Assembly (NCBI GenBank): GCA_013289615.1
Contig: JABCZO010000001.1
Location: forward strand, 121,241-185,240
DNA length: 64,000 nt
DNA from: Gammaproteobacteria bacterium
Lineage (GTDB): Bacteria > Pseudomonadota > Gammaproteobacteria > Steroidobacterales > Steroidobacteraceae
Direction of reading: 5' to 3'
Below the pieces are notes generated by a model. That model made no database searches. It was not told the origin of the DNA and worked only from the letters and a program-made list of their open reading frames with translations. Positions 34,581 through 43,949 of this stretch are shown piece by piece. The translations under genes and the position numbers were made by a program. Position 1 is the first letter of the stretch. The number at the start of each line of letters is the position of its first letter.

Positions 34581-35447
34581 TTGTGGGAAAACATCGTGCG
34601 GATGCTACTCCTGATTCTGCTGGCAGGCGTCCCGGTTTATGTGCTCCTGATCGCCTACGTCTATGTGTTCCAGGCGCGGCTGATCTTCTTTCCGAATGTG
34701 CCGGCACGTACGCTGGCGACGACGCCGAGCCAGATTGGCCTAAGGTTCGAAGAGGTCCGGATCACGACGGCCGACCGCGTCGACCTGCACGGCTGGTACG
34801 TGCCGGCGCCCGCGCGCGCCCCAGCCGTGCTCCTCTGTCACGGCAATGCCGGTAATATTTCACACCGTCTGGATTGGCTCGAGACCTTCTGCGGCCTGGG
34901 ATTCGCAGTGCTCCTGTTCGACTACCGCGGTTTTGGACAAAGCAGTGGTACGCCGACCGAGCCGGGCACCTACCTCGATGCCCAGGCCGCATGGGACTAC
35001 TTGACCAACTCGAAAGGGTTTTCGCCCAAATGCATCGTGATCGTTGGTGAATCTCTTGGCGGGCCGATTGCAGCACACCTCGCGAAGGACGTGGCTCCAG
35101 GAGCGCTGATCCTCGTCTCGACGTTTACCTCGGTGCCTGATCTCGCCCGCACTCTCTACCGGTATCTACCAGTGCGCCTGCTGGCGCGCTTTCAGTACCC
35201 AACCGCGACCTACGTGGCGCGTGTGCACGGACCAACACTTGTGGTTCACAGTCGCGACGACGAGATGATACCGTTCATGCACGGCGAGGAGCTTCGTAGA
35301 CGCGCGAGCGGGCCCGCGCAGCTTCTCGAGATTTTCGGTGATCACAATGCGACGTTCATGCTGAGCAGGCCAAAGCTCACAGAGGGCCTGCGGAGCTTCC
35401 TCGAGGCGCATGGCATCTTGCAGGCGTCGGGCGCGCTTGTTCGCTAA
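34581..35447 (+). CDS. Membrane-anchored alpha/beta hydrolase (Bem46/YfhR-like)
   Basis: 288 aa from GTG 34581. N-terminal membrane helix (residues 8-30), then LLCHGNAGN (85-92), FDYRGFGQSSG, nucleophile Ser158 in GESLGG, an acid in HSRDDEMIP (Asp226/227), and His255 in FGDHNATF. Same layout and substrate-site sequences (TFTSVPDLARTLYRYLPV) as the gene at 14978, so the two are paralogues. The cellular substrate is unknown. Confidence 0.85.
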   Translation: MWENIVRMLLLILLAGVPVYVLLIAYVYVFQARLIFFPNVPARTLATTPSQIGLRFEEVRITTADRVDLHGWYVPAPARAPAVLLCHGNAGNISHRLDWLETFCGLGFAVLLFDYRGFGQSSGTPTEPGTYLDAQAAWDYLTNSKGFSPKCIVIVGESLGGPIAAHLAKDVAPGALILVSTFTSVPDLARTLYRYLPVRLLARFQYPTATYVARVHGPTLVVHSRDDEMIPFMHGEELRRRASGPAQLLEIFGDHNATFMLSRPKLTEGLRSFLEAHGILQASGALVR

Positions 35448-35618
35448 ACGCTGGCTTCCTTCGTACCGGAGCGGCAGGCGGCGCGGTGGCCGAGATTGGA
35501 CTCAATTCGGTCGGCAGATTCCGCAGCCATCAGCAGCCATCAGCCTGCCTCTTGGTGATATCTTTGTATGGTCGTCCTGGGAGCGTGCCGTCCTTCGTAA
35601 GTGTGGAGGCAAGATAGA

Positions 35619-37058
35619 GTGACGATGACCGAGGATTGGACGAAGTGGGAAAGCCAGATTATTAACGGGGTCTTCCCCCTGCGCCGATTTCTGGGTAAAT
35701 CAAACCACAGTGTAGTATTCCTTACCGAGGCACAAGACTTTGCCAATGCGGCGATCAAGCTCATGCCGGCCGATCCGGTGCAAACGGAGGCACAGCTCTC
35801 GCACTGGCGGACGGCTGCCACCTTCTCCCATCCTCACCTGATTCGCCTTCTTCAAGAGGGTCGTTGCCAGCTCGGGGGGTACCAATTTCTCTTCGTCGTG
35901 ATGGAATATGCTGAGCAGACTCTCGCTCAGATTCTTCCCCACCGGGCCCTTACTCCCAACGAAGTGCGGGAAATGCTGCTTCCCACCCTCGACGCCCTGG
36001 CTTTTCTTCACCGCAAGAACCTGGTGCACGGCCAGCTGAAGCCGCCAAATTTTCTGGTCGTCAATGATCAACTGAAGCTGGCGAGTGATACCATCCGTCC
36101 CGCCGGCGAATCCACGACAGGCATCGCCAAGACCTCCTTGTCCGATCCCCCGGAGGCAAAAAACGGCACGAATTCCGCCGCCGGCGATATCTGGGGACTC
36201 GGTATAACCATCACTGAGGCGCTCACACAGTGCCCTCCTGCGTGGCCTGATGATCGATCCGAAACTGTCTCCTTGCCCGCAACTCTTCCCCCAGAGTTCG
36301 CGGACACCGTACGGCGATGCTTGAGTCGCAACCCTGCCGACCGGCCCACAATCACTGACCTCGAAGCACAATTCAAACGAGTGCCACAACCATCCGTGGT
36401 TTCGGTTCCCCAGCCGCTCGTTCGCGAAGCGGCGGGCCGAACCACTCCCACACAGAAGTCGCCGAAAAGACCGTTGTTCGTGCCGGCTGTTGCCGTGGTC
36501 CTCATGGTATTGGTCGCTGTTTGGGCGATCGTGCGCATATTTCAGAGCCACCCCAACGCCCAGCAACCCGCTTCAAGTGCTGCCCAGACCTCATCGCAAC
36601 AAGCTGCTTCACCTGCAGCCCCTTCACAAAATCCGAAGACGTCTATGCCCACGCGTCCCGCGGTCTCCGCTCTTTCGTCCAGCGCAAGGTCCGCAGAGTC
36701 TGAGCCAGCGCTCTCGCACCCTGCTTCTCCTGCGTCAGATCAACCCGCGCGTGCGTTGGCGGACGTTCCAACTTCCGTGCTGCGTCAGGAAATTCCCGAC
36801 GTTCCGCGCAGTGCACGTGAGTCGATTCACGGCCATATCAAGGTCACGGTTCTTGTAACCGTTGATCGCTCAGGCAAGGTCGTCGACGAGACGCTGGAAG
36901 ATCCCGGTTCAAGCAAGTACTTCACCCGCCTGGCAACCGAAGCCGCCAGAAAATGGAGGTTCGCGCCGGCGGACAACCAGGACTCTCGGAAGTGGCTATT
37001 GCAGTTCGAGTTCACTCACGACGGCGCCACCGGGCGCGCTGCCACCCCGCGGACCTGA
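35619..37058 (+). CDS. Pseudokinase - transmembrane - TonB C-terminal domain protein
   Basis: About 479 aa. GTG 35619 has GGAGG ten bases upstream, and ATG 35625 is an alternative. The N-terminal half is a Ser/Thr kinase fold: AAIKLM with the ATP lysine, and VVMEYAEQTL hinge. The catalytic loop, however, reads HGQLKPPN (Asp of HRD replaced by Gln) and the DFG is replaced by LASD, so it should be inactive. One membrane helix (about 287-308, FVPAVAVVLMVLVAVWAIV) and a Pro/Ser/Ala-rich linker lead to a TonB-C-like domain (HIKVTVLVTVDRSGKVVDETL, AARKWRFAPA). It may couple cytoplasmic binding to envelope partners. Confidence 0.82.
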   Translation: MTMTEDWTKWESQIINGVFPLRRFLGKSNHSVVFLTEAQDFANAAIKLMPADPVQTEAQLSHWRTAATFSHPHLIRLLQEGRCQLGGYQFLFVVMEYAEQTLAQILPHRALTPNEVREMLLPTLDALAFLHRKNLVHGQLKPPNFLVVNDQLKLASDTIRPAGESTTGIAKTSLSDPPEAKNGTNSAAGDIWGLGITITEALTQCPPAWPDDRSETVSLPATLPPEFADTVRRCLSRNPADRPTITDLEAQFKRVPQPSVVSVPQPLVREAAGRTTPTQKSPKRPLFVPAVAVVLMVLVAVWAIVRIFQSHPNAQQPASSAAQTSSQQAASPAAPSQNPKTSMPTRPAVSALSSSARSAESEPALSHPASPASDQPARALADVPTSVLRQEIPDVPRSARESIHGHIKVTVLVTVDRSGKVVDETLEDPGSSKYFTRLATEAARKWRFAPADNQDSRKWLLQFEFTHDGATGRAATPRT

Positions 37059-37365
37059 CCCTGGAATTGGATTCGCCAAGCGCGTGTCGTCCTTGCTCTA
37101 CCACGACAGAGTGCCCAAAAGTCACACCAGATATGCTGTACGAGATGTGGTCGACGAGCGACCAGATGACGAGCCAGACAACGTCCAGGGGCGTATCGAT
37201 ACGATGTGTGGTACTGGCAGCGGCGGTTAGAGGTGCGGGAGCCAAAGGACCAAAGGGAATTGGTAGCCGGGGCAGGATTCGGAATTCTTTTAACTTGACT
37301 TCATGTGCGTGCCGATGAGCAGTCCACCAATAACCACCCCTCCGGCCGTGTAGAAGGTAAGCGCG
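37059..37365. other. Intergenic region upstream of the hyf operon
   Basis: About 307 bases between the pseudokinase gene and hyfB. The region should contain the hyf promoter. The frames present are short and lack motifs, and I see no clear -24/-12 sigma-54 site or FNR-like palindrome. Confidence 0.5.
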
Positions 37366-39378
37366 ATGTCGGGCGTTATCGGACTATGGTGCGTCGTTGC
37401 ATTCCTCGGCCTATCGCTTCTCGCGGTCGCAATCGGACGCTCGCGTGGAGCGACAGCGATGATCTACGGGGTGGCGTGTGTTATCGCCCTCGTGGCGACG
37501 GTCGCGGCACTCGCCCAGTTGACCGGTGAACGCAGCCCCGTCTCGACCATTGTCCTGCCGCTCGGCCTACCATGGGTCGGTGCACATTTCCGGCTGGATG
37601 CGCTTTCGTCGTTCTTCCTGGTAGTCGTCGATCTCGGTGCTGCGGCCGCCAGCCTTTATGCAATCGGATATGGACGTCACGAGGGCGAGCCACTTAGGGT
37701 CCTTCCGTTCTATCCGGCGTTCCTCGCTGCGATGAATCTCGTCGTTCTTGCGTCCGACGCCTTCACCTTCCTCGTGTCGTGGGAATTCATGTCGCTTGCT
37801 TCATGGGCGCTTGTCATGGTCCGGCATCGTGATCCCGACAATCGACGCGCGGGCCTGATCTACATCGTGATGGCGAGTTTCGGCGCGCTCTGCCTGCTGC
37901 TCGCATTCGGCTTGCTTGCCGGCCCGGAAGGCGGTTATGCATTCGAGGCCATCCGCGCCGCCCATCATGCTGGTCCCGTCGCCACGCTGGTGCTAGCGCT
38001 GGTCTTGCTTGGCGCGGGATCGAAGGCCGGCCTCGTGCCGCTGCATGTCTGGCTGCCCCTGGCCCATCCCGCCGCACCGAGCCACGTCTCCGCACTGATG
38101 AGCGGCGTCATGACCAAGGTCGCCGTCTATGGTTTTATCCGCATCGCCTTCGATCTGCTGGGCAACCCGACCTGGTGGTCGGGTATGGTGGTGCTCATCC
38201 TGGGGGGCATCACTGCCGTAGTCGGCGTCCTCTACGCGCTGATGCAGCATGATCTCAAGCGGCTGCTCGCCTATCACACGGTCGAGAATATCGGGATCAT
38301 TTTCATCGGCCTCGGACTTGCGCTGGCCTTTCAAGCCAACGGCATGGCGCTCGCGGCTGCCCTTGCCCTCACCGCTGGGCTGTTCCATGTCTTCAATCAC
38401 TCGCTCTTCAAGAGCCTTCTTTTCTTCGGCTCAGGTGCGGTGCAGACGGCGACCGGCGAGCGCGACATGGAGCATTTGGGTGGCCTGATTCACGGCATGC
38501 CGTTCACCGGCTTTGCCTTTCTGGTGGGGTGCGTCGCGATCTCGGCGCTTCCGCCACTCAACGGATTCGTTTCTGAATGGATGACCTTTCAAGCCATCCT
38601 GCTCGGCCCAGACGTCGCCCAATGGGGGCTCAAATTCACGATTCCCGCTGTCGGCGCCCTGCTCGCTCTTTCCGCGGCACTTGCGGCCGCGTGTTTCGTC
38701 AAGGCATTTGGCATCAGCTTCCTTGGTCGACCGCGCACCGCGGCGGCAGAAAGGGCGACCGAGGTCGATCGCTTCTCCCTGGCGTCGATGTTTATTCTGG
38801 CCGGTCTGTGCCTCCTGGCCGGCATCTTGCCCGGCTTCGTGATCGACGCCCTGGCGCCCGTAACGCAAAGCTTGGTTCAGGCCGGGATACCGGTGCAAGG
38901 CGGCGTACCTTGGTTGTCGATCGTGCCGATCGCGGCAAGCCGCAGTTCCTATAACGGCCTGCTCGTATTCCTGTTCATCACGGCGTCGGCGTGGACCGCG
39001 ACTCTGGCGATCCACCGGTTCGCTTCGCGCGCCGTCCGCCGTTCCGCGCCTTGGGATTGCGGTTATCCCGATGCGAACCCGATCACACAATACTCGGCCA
39101 GCAGTTTCGCCCAGCCGATCCGCCGCATCTACGGCACGAACCTTTTCAGAGCACGCGAGCGAGTCGAGATGCCGCCACCAGGCGACACAGCGCCGGCGCA
39201 CTTTTACCTCGAGCTTCACGATCTTATCTGGGAATGGCTCTACCTGCCAGTGACGGGAGCGGTCTGCCTGCTCGCCGATAGGTTCAATCATCTGCAGTTC
39301 CTGACGATTCGGCGCTATCTCAGTCTCGTCTTCCTCGCCCTCATCACCTTGTTGCTGGCGTTGGCGATATGGGACTGA
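37366..39378 (+). CDS. hyfB: Hydrogenase-4-like subunit B (antiporter-like, NuoL/M family)
   Basis: 670 aa, about 16 membrane helices. Proton-pumping antiporter-like subunit with the conserved lysine and glutamate segments: FLVSWEFMSLASWALV (Glu of helix 5), GSKAGLVPLHVWLPLAHPAAPSHVSALMSGVMTKVAVYG, and DLKRLLAYHTVENIGII. AAGT GGTAAGCG precedes ATG 37366. First gene of a six-gene operon in which every junction overlaps by 1-10 bp. Confidence 0.9.
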   Translation: MSGVIGLWCVVAFLGLSLLAVAIGRSRGATAMIYGVACVIALVATVAALAQLTGERSPVSTIVLPLGLPWVGAHFRLDALSSFFLVVVDLGAAAASLYAIGYGRHEGEPLRVLPFYPAFLAAMNLVVLASDAFTFLVSWEFMSLASWALVMVRHRDPDNRRAGLIYIVMASFGALCLLLAFGLLAGPEGGYAFEAIRAAHHAGPVATLVLALVLLGAGSKAGLVPLHVWLPLAHPAAPSHVSALMSGVMTKVAVYGFIRIAFDLLGNPTWWSGMVVLILGGITAVVGVLYALMQHDLKRLLAYHTVENIGIIFIGLGLALAFQANGMALAAALALTAGLFHVFNHSLFKSLLFFGSGAVQTATGERDMEHLGGLIHGMPFTGFAFLVGCVAISALPPLNGFVSEWMTFQAILLGPDVAQWGLKFTIPAVGALLALSAALAAACFVKAFGISFLGRPRTAAAERATEVDRFSLASMFILAGLCLLAGILPGFVIDALAPVTQSLVQAGIPVQGGVPWLSIVPIAASRSSYNGLLVFLFITASAWTATLAIHRFASRAVRRSAPWDCGYPDANPITQYSASSFAQPIRRIYGTNLFRARERVEMPPPGDTAPAHFYLELHDLIWEWLYLPVTGAVCLLADRFNHLQFLTIRRYLSLVFLALITLLLALAIWD

Positions 39379-40328
39379 TTCTCGACGAGCTTGCCGTTCA
39401 AGGAGCACAAATGCTGCTCGTGCTGCTGCTCGCGCCGTTGCTCACTGGCTTTGTGCGCTCAGTGAAGGCGCGGCTGTTGCGCCGCCATGGGCCGCCCATC
39501 ATCCAGCCCTACCGCGACTTGCTGCGGCTGCTGCGAAAGGACGCTGTCCTGGCCCATAACGCGTCCTGGCTCTTTCGGGTGGCGCCCTATCTGATCTTTG
39601 CCGCGACCTGGGTCGCCGCCGCGCTGATACCCACCTTTGCGACCGGGCTGATGTTCAGTTGGTCGGCCGATCTAATCGCCATCGTTGCCATGCTGGGCAG
39701 CGCACGTTTCATCCTGGCGCTCGCCGGCATGGATGTCGGAACCAGCTTCGGCGGCATCGGATCCAGCCGTGAGGCCATGATCGCGACGTTCTCCGAACCG
39801 GCGATGATCATGATCGTGTTCACCCTGGCGCTGATCGCCGGTTCGACCGAACTCTCGACCGTCGCGAGCTTCATGCTGTCTTCCGCCGTGGGCCTGCGCG
39901 TCTCGCTGGGACTGGCGCTGGTGGCGCTCATTATGGTTGCGATCGCAGAGAATGCGCGCATCCCGGTCGACAACCCGGCCACCCATCTTGAGCTGACGAT
40001 GGTGCATGAGGCAATGGTGCTCGAATATTCCGGACGGCACCTGACGATGATCGAGCTGTCGGCGATGCTGAAGCTGTTGCTATACGTCTCGCTCATCGCC
40101 TGCGTGTTTGCGCCGTGGGGACTGGCGCCGGACGGCGCTGGGCCGATCGCTTACCTCATCGGTATCGCGGCCTATATCCTCAAGTTGGCCATCGCCGGCC
40201 TGCTGCTAGCGCTCTTCGAGACGTCGATCGCCAAGATGCGCGTCTTCCGCGTTCCGGATTTCCTCGGCGCAGCGCTCATGCTGGGTCTTCTGGCCATGTT
40301 GCTCCGCTTCGTGTCGCGGAGTCTGTGA
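39369..40328 (+). CDS. hyfC: Hydrogenase-4-like subunit C (NuoH-like)
   Basis: 319 aa, about eight membrane helices. Equivalent of NuoH, which joins the peripheral arm to the antiporter-like subunits. Conserved segments: GPPIIQPYRDLLRLLRKD, the GMDVGTSFGGIGSSREAM loop, and AENARIPVDNPATHLELTMVHEAMVLEYSG with its acidic cluster. Overlaps hyfB by 10 bp and hyfE by 1 bp (TGATG). Confidence 0.92.
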   Translation: MGLILDELAVQGAQMLLVLLLAPLLTGFVRSVKARLLRRHGPPIIQPYRDLLRLLRKDAVLAHNASWLFRVAPYLIFAATWVAAALIPTFATGLMFSWSADLIAIVAMLGSARFILALAGMDVGTSFGGIGSSREAMIATFSEPAMIMIVFTLALIAGSTELSTVASFMLSSAVGLRVSLGLALVALIMVAIAENARIPVDNPATHLELTMVHEAMVLEYSGRHLTMIELSAMLKLLLYVSLIACVFAPWGLAPDGAGPIAYLIGIAAYILKLAIAGLLLALFETSIAKMRVFRVPDFLGAALMLGLLAMLLRFVSRSL

Positions 40329-40990
40329 TGGGTCAATTCGATTTCGATGTCGCTCATCTGCTGGCCGGCGGCCTGGTCCTCATCAGCTTGACGATGCTCT
40401 ATCAGGACCGGCTGTACGCCTTAATTCGGGTCTTTGCGCTGCACGCCTTTGTGCTGGCGCTTTCGGTTGCCTGGCAGGCGGCCATCCAGAACGCTGCGCA
40501 TCTCTACATCACGGCGGCGATCGCGCTGGTGTTCAAGGGGATCATCATCCCGGTTGCCCTGCATCGAATCATGGTCCGCCTCGGCATTCACCGCGAGATC
40601 GAAACCGTTGTCGGCATCGGCCCAACGATGCTGGCCGGTATCGGCCTGGTCGCCCTGTCGATGGTCGTGATGCTGCGGGTTACGGCCGAAGCCGATTCTC
40701 TGGCGCGGGAAGATCTGGCGTTCGCACTGTCCGTTGTGCTGCTTGGCTTGCTGTTGATGGTGACCCGGCGCAACGCGGTCAGCCTGGTGGTGGGTTTCAT
40801 GTCGCTGGAGAACGGCTTGATTCTTGCTGCTACGGGCGCTAAGGGCATGCCACTGGTGGTCGAAATCAGCGTCGCCTTCTCGGTGCTGATCGCGTTCATC
40901 GTGATCGGGATCTTCCTGTTCCAGATACGTGAGCGCTTTGACACCGTCGATGTCGGAGCCCTCGACCGCTTCCGGGGAGAGCGGCGATGA
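40328..40990 (+). CDS. hyfE: Hydrogenase-4-like subunit E (NuoK-like)
   Basis: 220 aa from ATG 40328, sharing TGATG with the hyfC stop. A longer in-frame start at 40115 lies entirely inside hyfC and is rejected. It has about six membrane helices, with NuoK-like features such as AAIALVFKGIIIPVALHRIM and FMSLENGLILAATGA (conserved Glu). Its stop overlaps hyfF as ATGA. Confidence 0.9.
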   Translation: MGQFDFDVAHLLAGGLVLISLTMLYQDRLYALIRVFALHAFVLALSVAWQAAIQNAAHLYITAAIALVFKGIIIPVALHRIMVRLGIHREIETVVGIGPTMLAGIGLVALSMVVMLRVTAEADSLAREDLAFALSVVLLGLLLMVTRRNAVSLVVGFMSLENGLILAATGAKGMPLVVEISVAFSVLIAFIVIGIFLFQIRERFDTVDVGALDRFRGERR

Positions 40991-42435
40991 GCGCGTTGTC
41001 GTTCAACCCGCTTGCCGCGGTGCTGCTGATCCCGGCCTGCGCTACCGTTCTATTGGCGGTGCTGCCCAGCTACCGCCTGTCCGCGCGCCTCAATGTGCTG
41101 GCAAGCTTGCTGACGCTGCTTTCGGCCGTATCGCTGTTGGTCGACCGCCCTGCACCAAGTCAGTTTCTGATGGTCGACGATCTCAATGTCGTGTTCATCG
41201 TGTTGAGCACGCTGGTCGGATTCACCACCAGCGTCTTCAGCGCAAGCTATATTGCTCACGAAATAGAAATCGGCCGGCTGAGCCCGGCTTCGCTACGGTT
41301 CTACCACGCGATGTACCAGGTAATGATGCTCGGCATGAACTTGGCGCTCGTGGCCAACAACATTGGCCTCATGTGGGTCGCTATAGAGATTGCCACGCTG
41401 TCGACGGTCTTGATGGTTGGCATCTACAGAACGCCGGAAGCGATCGAGGCGGCCTGGAAATATTTCATCCTTGGAAGTGTCGGCATCGCGCTTGCGCTGT
41501 TCGGCACCATCCTGGTCTACATGGCGGCGCGGCCGGTCGTCGGCGAAGGTCTCGACGGAATGACCTGGACGCTGCTCATTCAGCGCGTCGCTTTATTCGA
41601 TCCCGCGCTGCTGAACGTCGCCTTCGTCTTTCTGCTGCTCGGCTATGGGACAAAGGTCGGATTGACGCCGCTGCACGCTTGGCTGCCGGATGCCCACGCC
41701 GAAGGTCCGACCCCGATTTCGGCCGTGCTCTCCGGACTGCTCCTCAACGTCGCGCTGTACGCGCTGCTGCGTTTCAAGATCCTTTTGGCCGCGAACCCCG
41801 GAGCGATCGCGCCGGGTCCGCTCCTGGTCACGATGGGGCTGACCTCGCTCGTCTTCGCCGCGTTTATGCTGTACCGCCGGCGCGACATCAAGCGGATGTT
41901 CGCCTATTCGTCGATCGAACATATGGGGATTATCGCCTTCGCGTTCGGCATGGGAGGGCCGCTTGCCAACTTTGCCGGACTGCTGCATATGACGATGCAC
42001 AGCCTGACCAAATCGGCGATCTTCTTTTCCGTGGGCCACATCTCCCAGATCAAGGGCACGCAGAAGATCGCGGATATTCGGGGGCTGACTGTGACCCATC
42101 CCGTGCTGGGATGGGGCCTGGTGCTCGGTGTGGTGGCGATCGCCGGAATGCCGCCATTAGGGATATTCACCAGCGAGTTCCTGGTCGTGAGTTCAACCTT
42201 CGCCCGTCAGCCGTTGCTGGCCCTGCCCCTGGTGCTGGGACTATTGGTCGGCTTCGGCGCCCTGTTCCTGCAGCTCGGCGCTGTCGCCTTTGGCGAGCCG
42301 CTCGGCAGCCGGGCACCTGCCAAGGCGTCCCATGTGCCGATGTTCGCCCACCTCGCGCTGGTTCTTGTCGCCGGAATCTACCTGCCGGGGCCGCTGGTTG
42401 CCTGGTTTCAACACGTCGCGCGGATCCTTGGATGA
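40987..42435 (+). CDS. hyfF: Hydrogenase-4-like subunit F (antiporter-like, NuoN/M family)
   Basis: 482 aa, about 14 membrane helices. Second antiporter-like subunit: MWVAIEIATLSTVLMV (Glu), YGTKVGLTPLHAWLPDAHAEGPTPISAVLSGLLLNVALY, and DIKRMFAYSSIEHMGIIAF. Overlaps hyfE and hyfG by 4 bp each. HyfD, a third antiporter-like subunit of E. coli hydrogenase 4, is absent here, as in other compact versions of this cluster. Confidence 0.92.
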   Translation: MSALSFNPLAAVLLIPACATVLLAVLPSYRLSARLNVLASLLTLLSAVSLLVDRPAPSQFLMVDDLNVVFIVLSTLVGFTTSVFSASYIAHEIEIGRLSPASLRFYHAMYQVMMLGMNLALVANNIGLMWVAIEIATLSTVLMVGIYRTPEAIEAAWKYFILGSVGIALALFGTILVYMAARPVVGEGLDGMTWTLLIQRVALFDPALLNVAFVFLLLGYGTKVGLTPLHAWLPDAHAEGPTPISAVLSGLLLNVALYALLRFKILLAANPGAIAPGPLLVTMGLTSLVFAAFMLYRRRDIKRMFAYSSIEHMGIIAFAFGMGGPLANFAGLLHMTMHSLTKSAIFFSVGHISQIKGTQKIADIRGLTVTHPVLGWGLVLGVVAIAGMPPLGIFTSEFLVVSSTFARQPLLALPLVLGLLVGFGALFLQLGAVAFGEPLGSRAPAKASHVPMFAHLALVLVAGIYLPGPLVAWFQHVARILG

Positions 42436-43949
42436 CGGCGCTCATCGACATGATGGGGATCGGTCGGGAAGCGCCGAATCATCGTCCGTGGCCACGGGCG
42501 ATAGTCGGCCTTGAAGTTTGGCGTGCTGCCGCCGCGCATCTGGCGGCCGGACACTATTCGCTGCTCGCCCTGTGGGGCGAAAGTGACGCGGTACATATGG
42601 CACTGCTAGAGGAAGCAACGGCCCAAATCGGAATCCTCACGCTGGAATGCCCGGACCGACACTTCCCATCGGTCGGACAGGTTCACTCGCCCGCACTGCG
42701 GCTCGAGCGCACCGTATGCGATCTGTTCGGACATGAGCCTGACGGCATCCCCGACAATCGTCCCTGGCTGGACCATGGGCACTGGGGCGTTCGCCACCCG
42801 CTCGGCGCGGCCGTCGCCAGCCCGGCCGACGCGCTGCCCTACGCTTTCCTGCCCGCCGAGGGCGAAGGCCTGCACCAGATCGCGGTTGGTCCGGTGCATG
42901 CCGGCATCATCGAGCCCGGTCACTTCCGGTTTACTGCCAATGGCGAGACCGTAGTCCGGCTGGAAGAGCGACTGGGCTTTGCCCATAAAGGAATCGATCG
43001 ACTGTTGGAGGGCGCCGACCTGGCGCGGGCCGCGAATCTCGCGGGCCGCATTTCGGGCGACAGCACCGTGGCCTACGGCTTCGCCTTCGCCCGTGCGGTC
43101 GAGGCCGCGGTCGGTATCGAGCCGCCGCTGCGCGCCGTTTGGCTGCGCGCGTTGATGGCCGAACTGGAACGGCTCGCCAACCATCTCGGCGATATCGGCG
43201 CGATCTGCAACGACGCGTCATTCGCGCTCATGCAGGCGCAGTGCGCAATCCTGCGCGAGCTGGTGCTCCGCACCGCCGATTCCTGTTTTGGCCATCGACT
43301 GATGCGGGATCGCATCCTGCCGGGCGGCGTCGCGATGGATTTAGTGGATGACTCGATCCCTGATCTGCGCGCACTGTTGGCTGAACTGCGCCGGCGGTTT
43401 CCGGGGTTGGTCGCGCTTTACGACAATACGGCGTCGCTTCAGGATCGCACGGTCGGCACGGGCGTGCTCCAGCCCGCGCTCGCCCGCCAGTACGCGTGCG
43501 GCGGCTTTGTCGGCCGCGCTTCGGGGCGAAGCTTTGATGCCCGCCGGAGACCGGGTTATCCGCCGTACGACGATCTGCGCTTCGATGTGCCGATATTCAC
43601 CAAAGGGGATGTCAACGCCCGTGTCTGGGTGCGCATTCGCGAAGTCGAACAAAGCATAGGCCTGGTCGAGCAGATTCTGGATCGACTGCCGGCTGGGTCG
43701 GTACGCGCCAGGTTCGATCCTTCTGCCAGCAAGTCGCGGGAGGGAGCCGCGCTGGTAGAGGGATTCCGGGGCGACATCCTGACTTGGGTGCGGCTCGGTG
43801 CCGAAGGGACGGTGCAGCGCTGCCATCTGCGCGACCCGTCCTGGTTCCAGTGGCCGCTGCTCGAGTCGGCGATCGAAGGCAACATCGTCGCCGACTTCCC
43901 ACTATGCAATAAATCCTTCAACTGTTCCTATTCGGGGCACGATCTCTGA
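42432..43949 (+). CDS. hyfG: Hydrogenase-4-like large subunit G without [NiFe] ligands
   Basis: 505 aa from ATG 42432. The 1006-aa frame from 40929 is a shadow over hyfF. The N-terminal NuoC-like part (LERTVCDLFGHEPDGIPDNRPW) is fused to a NuoD-like part (AVGPVHAGIIEPGHFRF, LGFAHKGIDRLLEG, ELERLANHLGDIGAICND). The proximal [NiFe] motif RxCGxC is replaced by RISGDS (206-211), and the C-terminal DPCxxC is replaced by SFNCSYSGHD, so at most one of four nickel-binding cysteines remains. It therefore cannot be a normal hydrogenase and belongs with Ehr-type complexes. Confidence 0.9.
   Translation: MTALIDMMGIGREAPNHRPWPRAIVGLEVWRAAAAHLAAGHYSLLALWGESDAVHMALLEEATAQIGILTLECPDRHFPSVGQVHSPALRLERTVCDLFGHEPDGIPDNRPWLDHGHWGVRHPLGAAVASPADALPYAFLPAEGEGLHQIAVGPVHAGIIEPGHFRFTANGETVVRLEERLGFAHKGIDRLLEGADLARAANLAGRISGDSTVAYGFAFARAVEAAVGIEPPLRAVWLRALMAELERLANHLGDIGAICNDASFALMQAQCAILRELVLRTADSCFGHRLMRDRILPGGVAMDLVDDSIPDLRALLAELRRRFPGLVALYDNTASLQDRTVGTGVLQPALARQYACGGFVGRASGRSFDARRRPGYPPYDDLRFDVPIFTKGDVNARVWVRIREVEQSIGLVEQILDRLPAGSVRARFDPSASKSREGAALVEGFRGDILTWVRLGAEGTVQRCHLRDPSWFQWPLLESAIEGNIVADFPLCNKSFNCSYSGHDL

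Noticed and set aside
29578..37058. Reading the TIR, small secreted protein, barrel-like protein and pseudokinase as a defence island
   Set aside because: The genes lie on different strands with wide gaps, and no nuclease, helicase, methylase or cyclase is present, so only the TIR protein alone is a candidate.
40929..42431. 1006-aa frame extending hyfG upstream
   Set aside because: The first 500 codons are the +2 frame of hyfF. Homology to HyfG begins exactly at ATG 42432 with an ATGA overlap.
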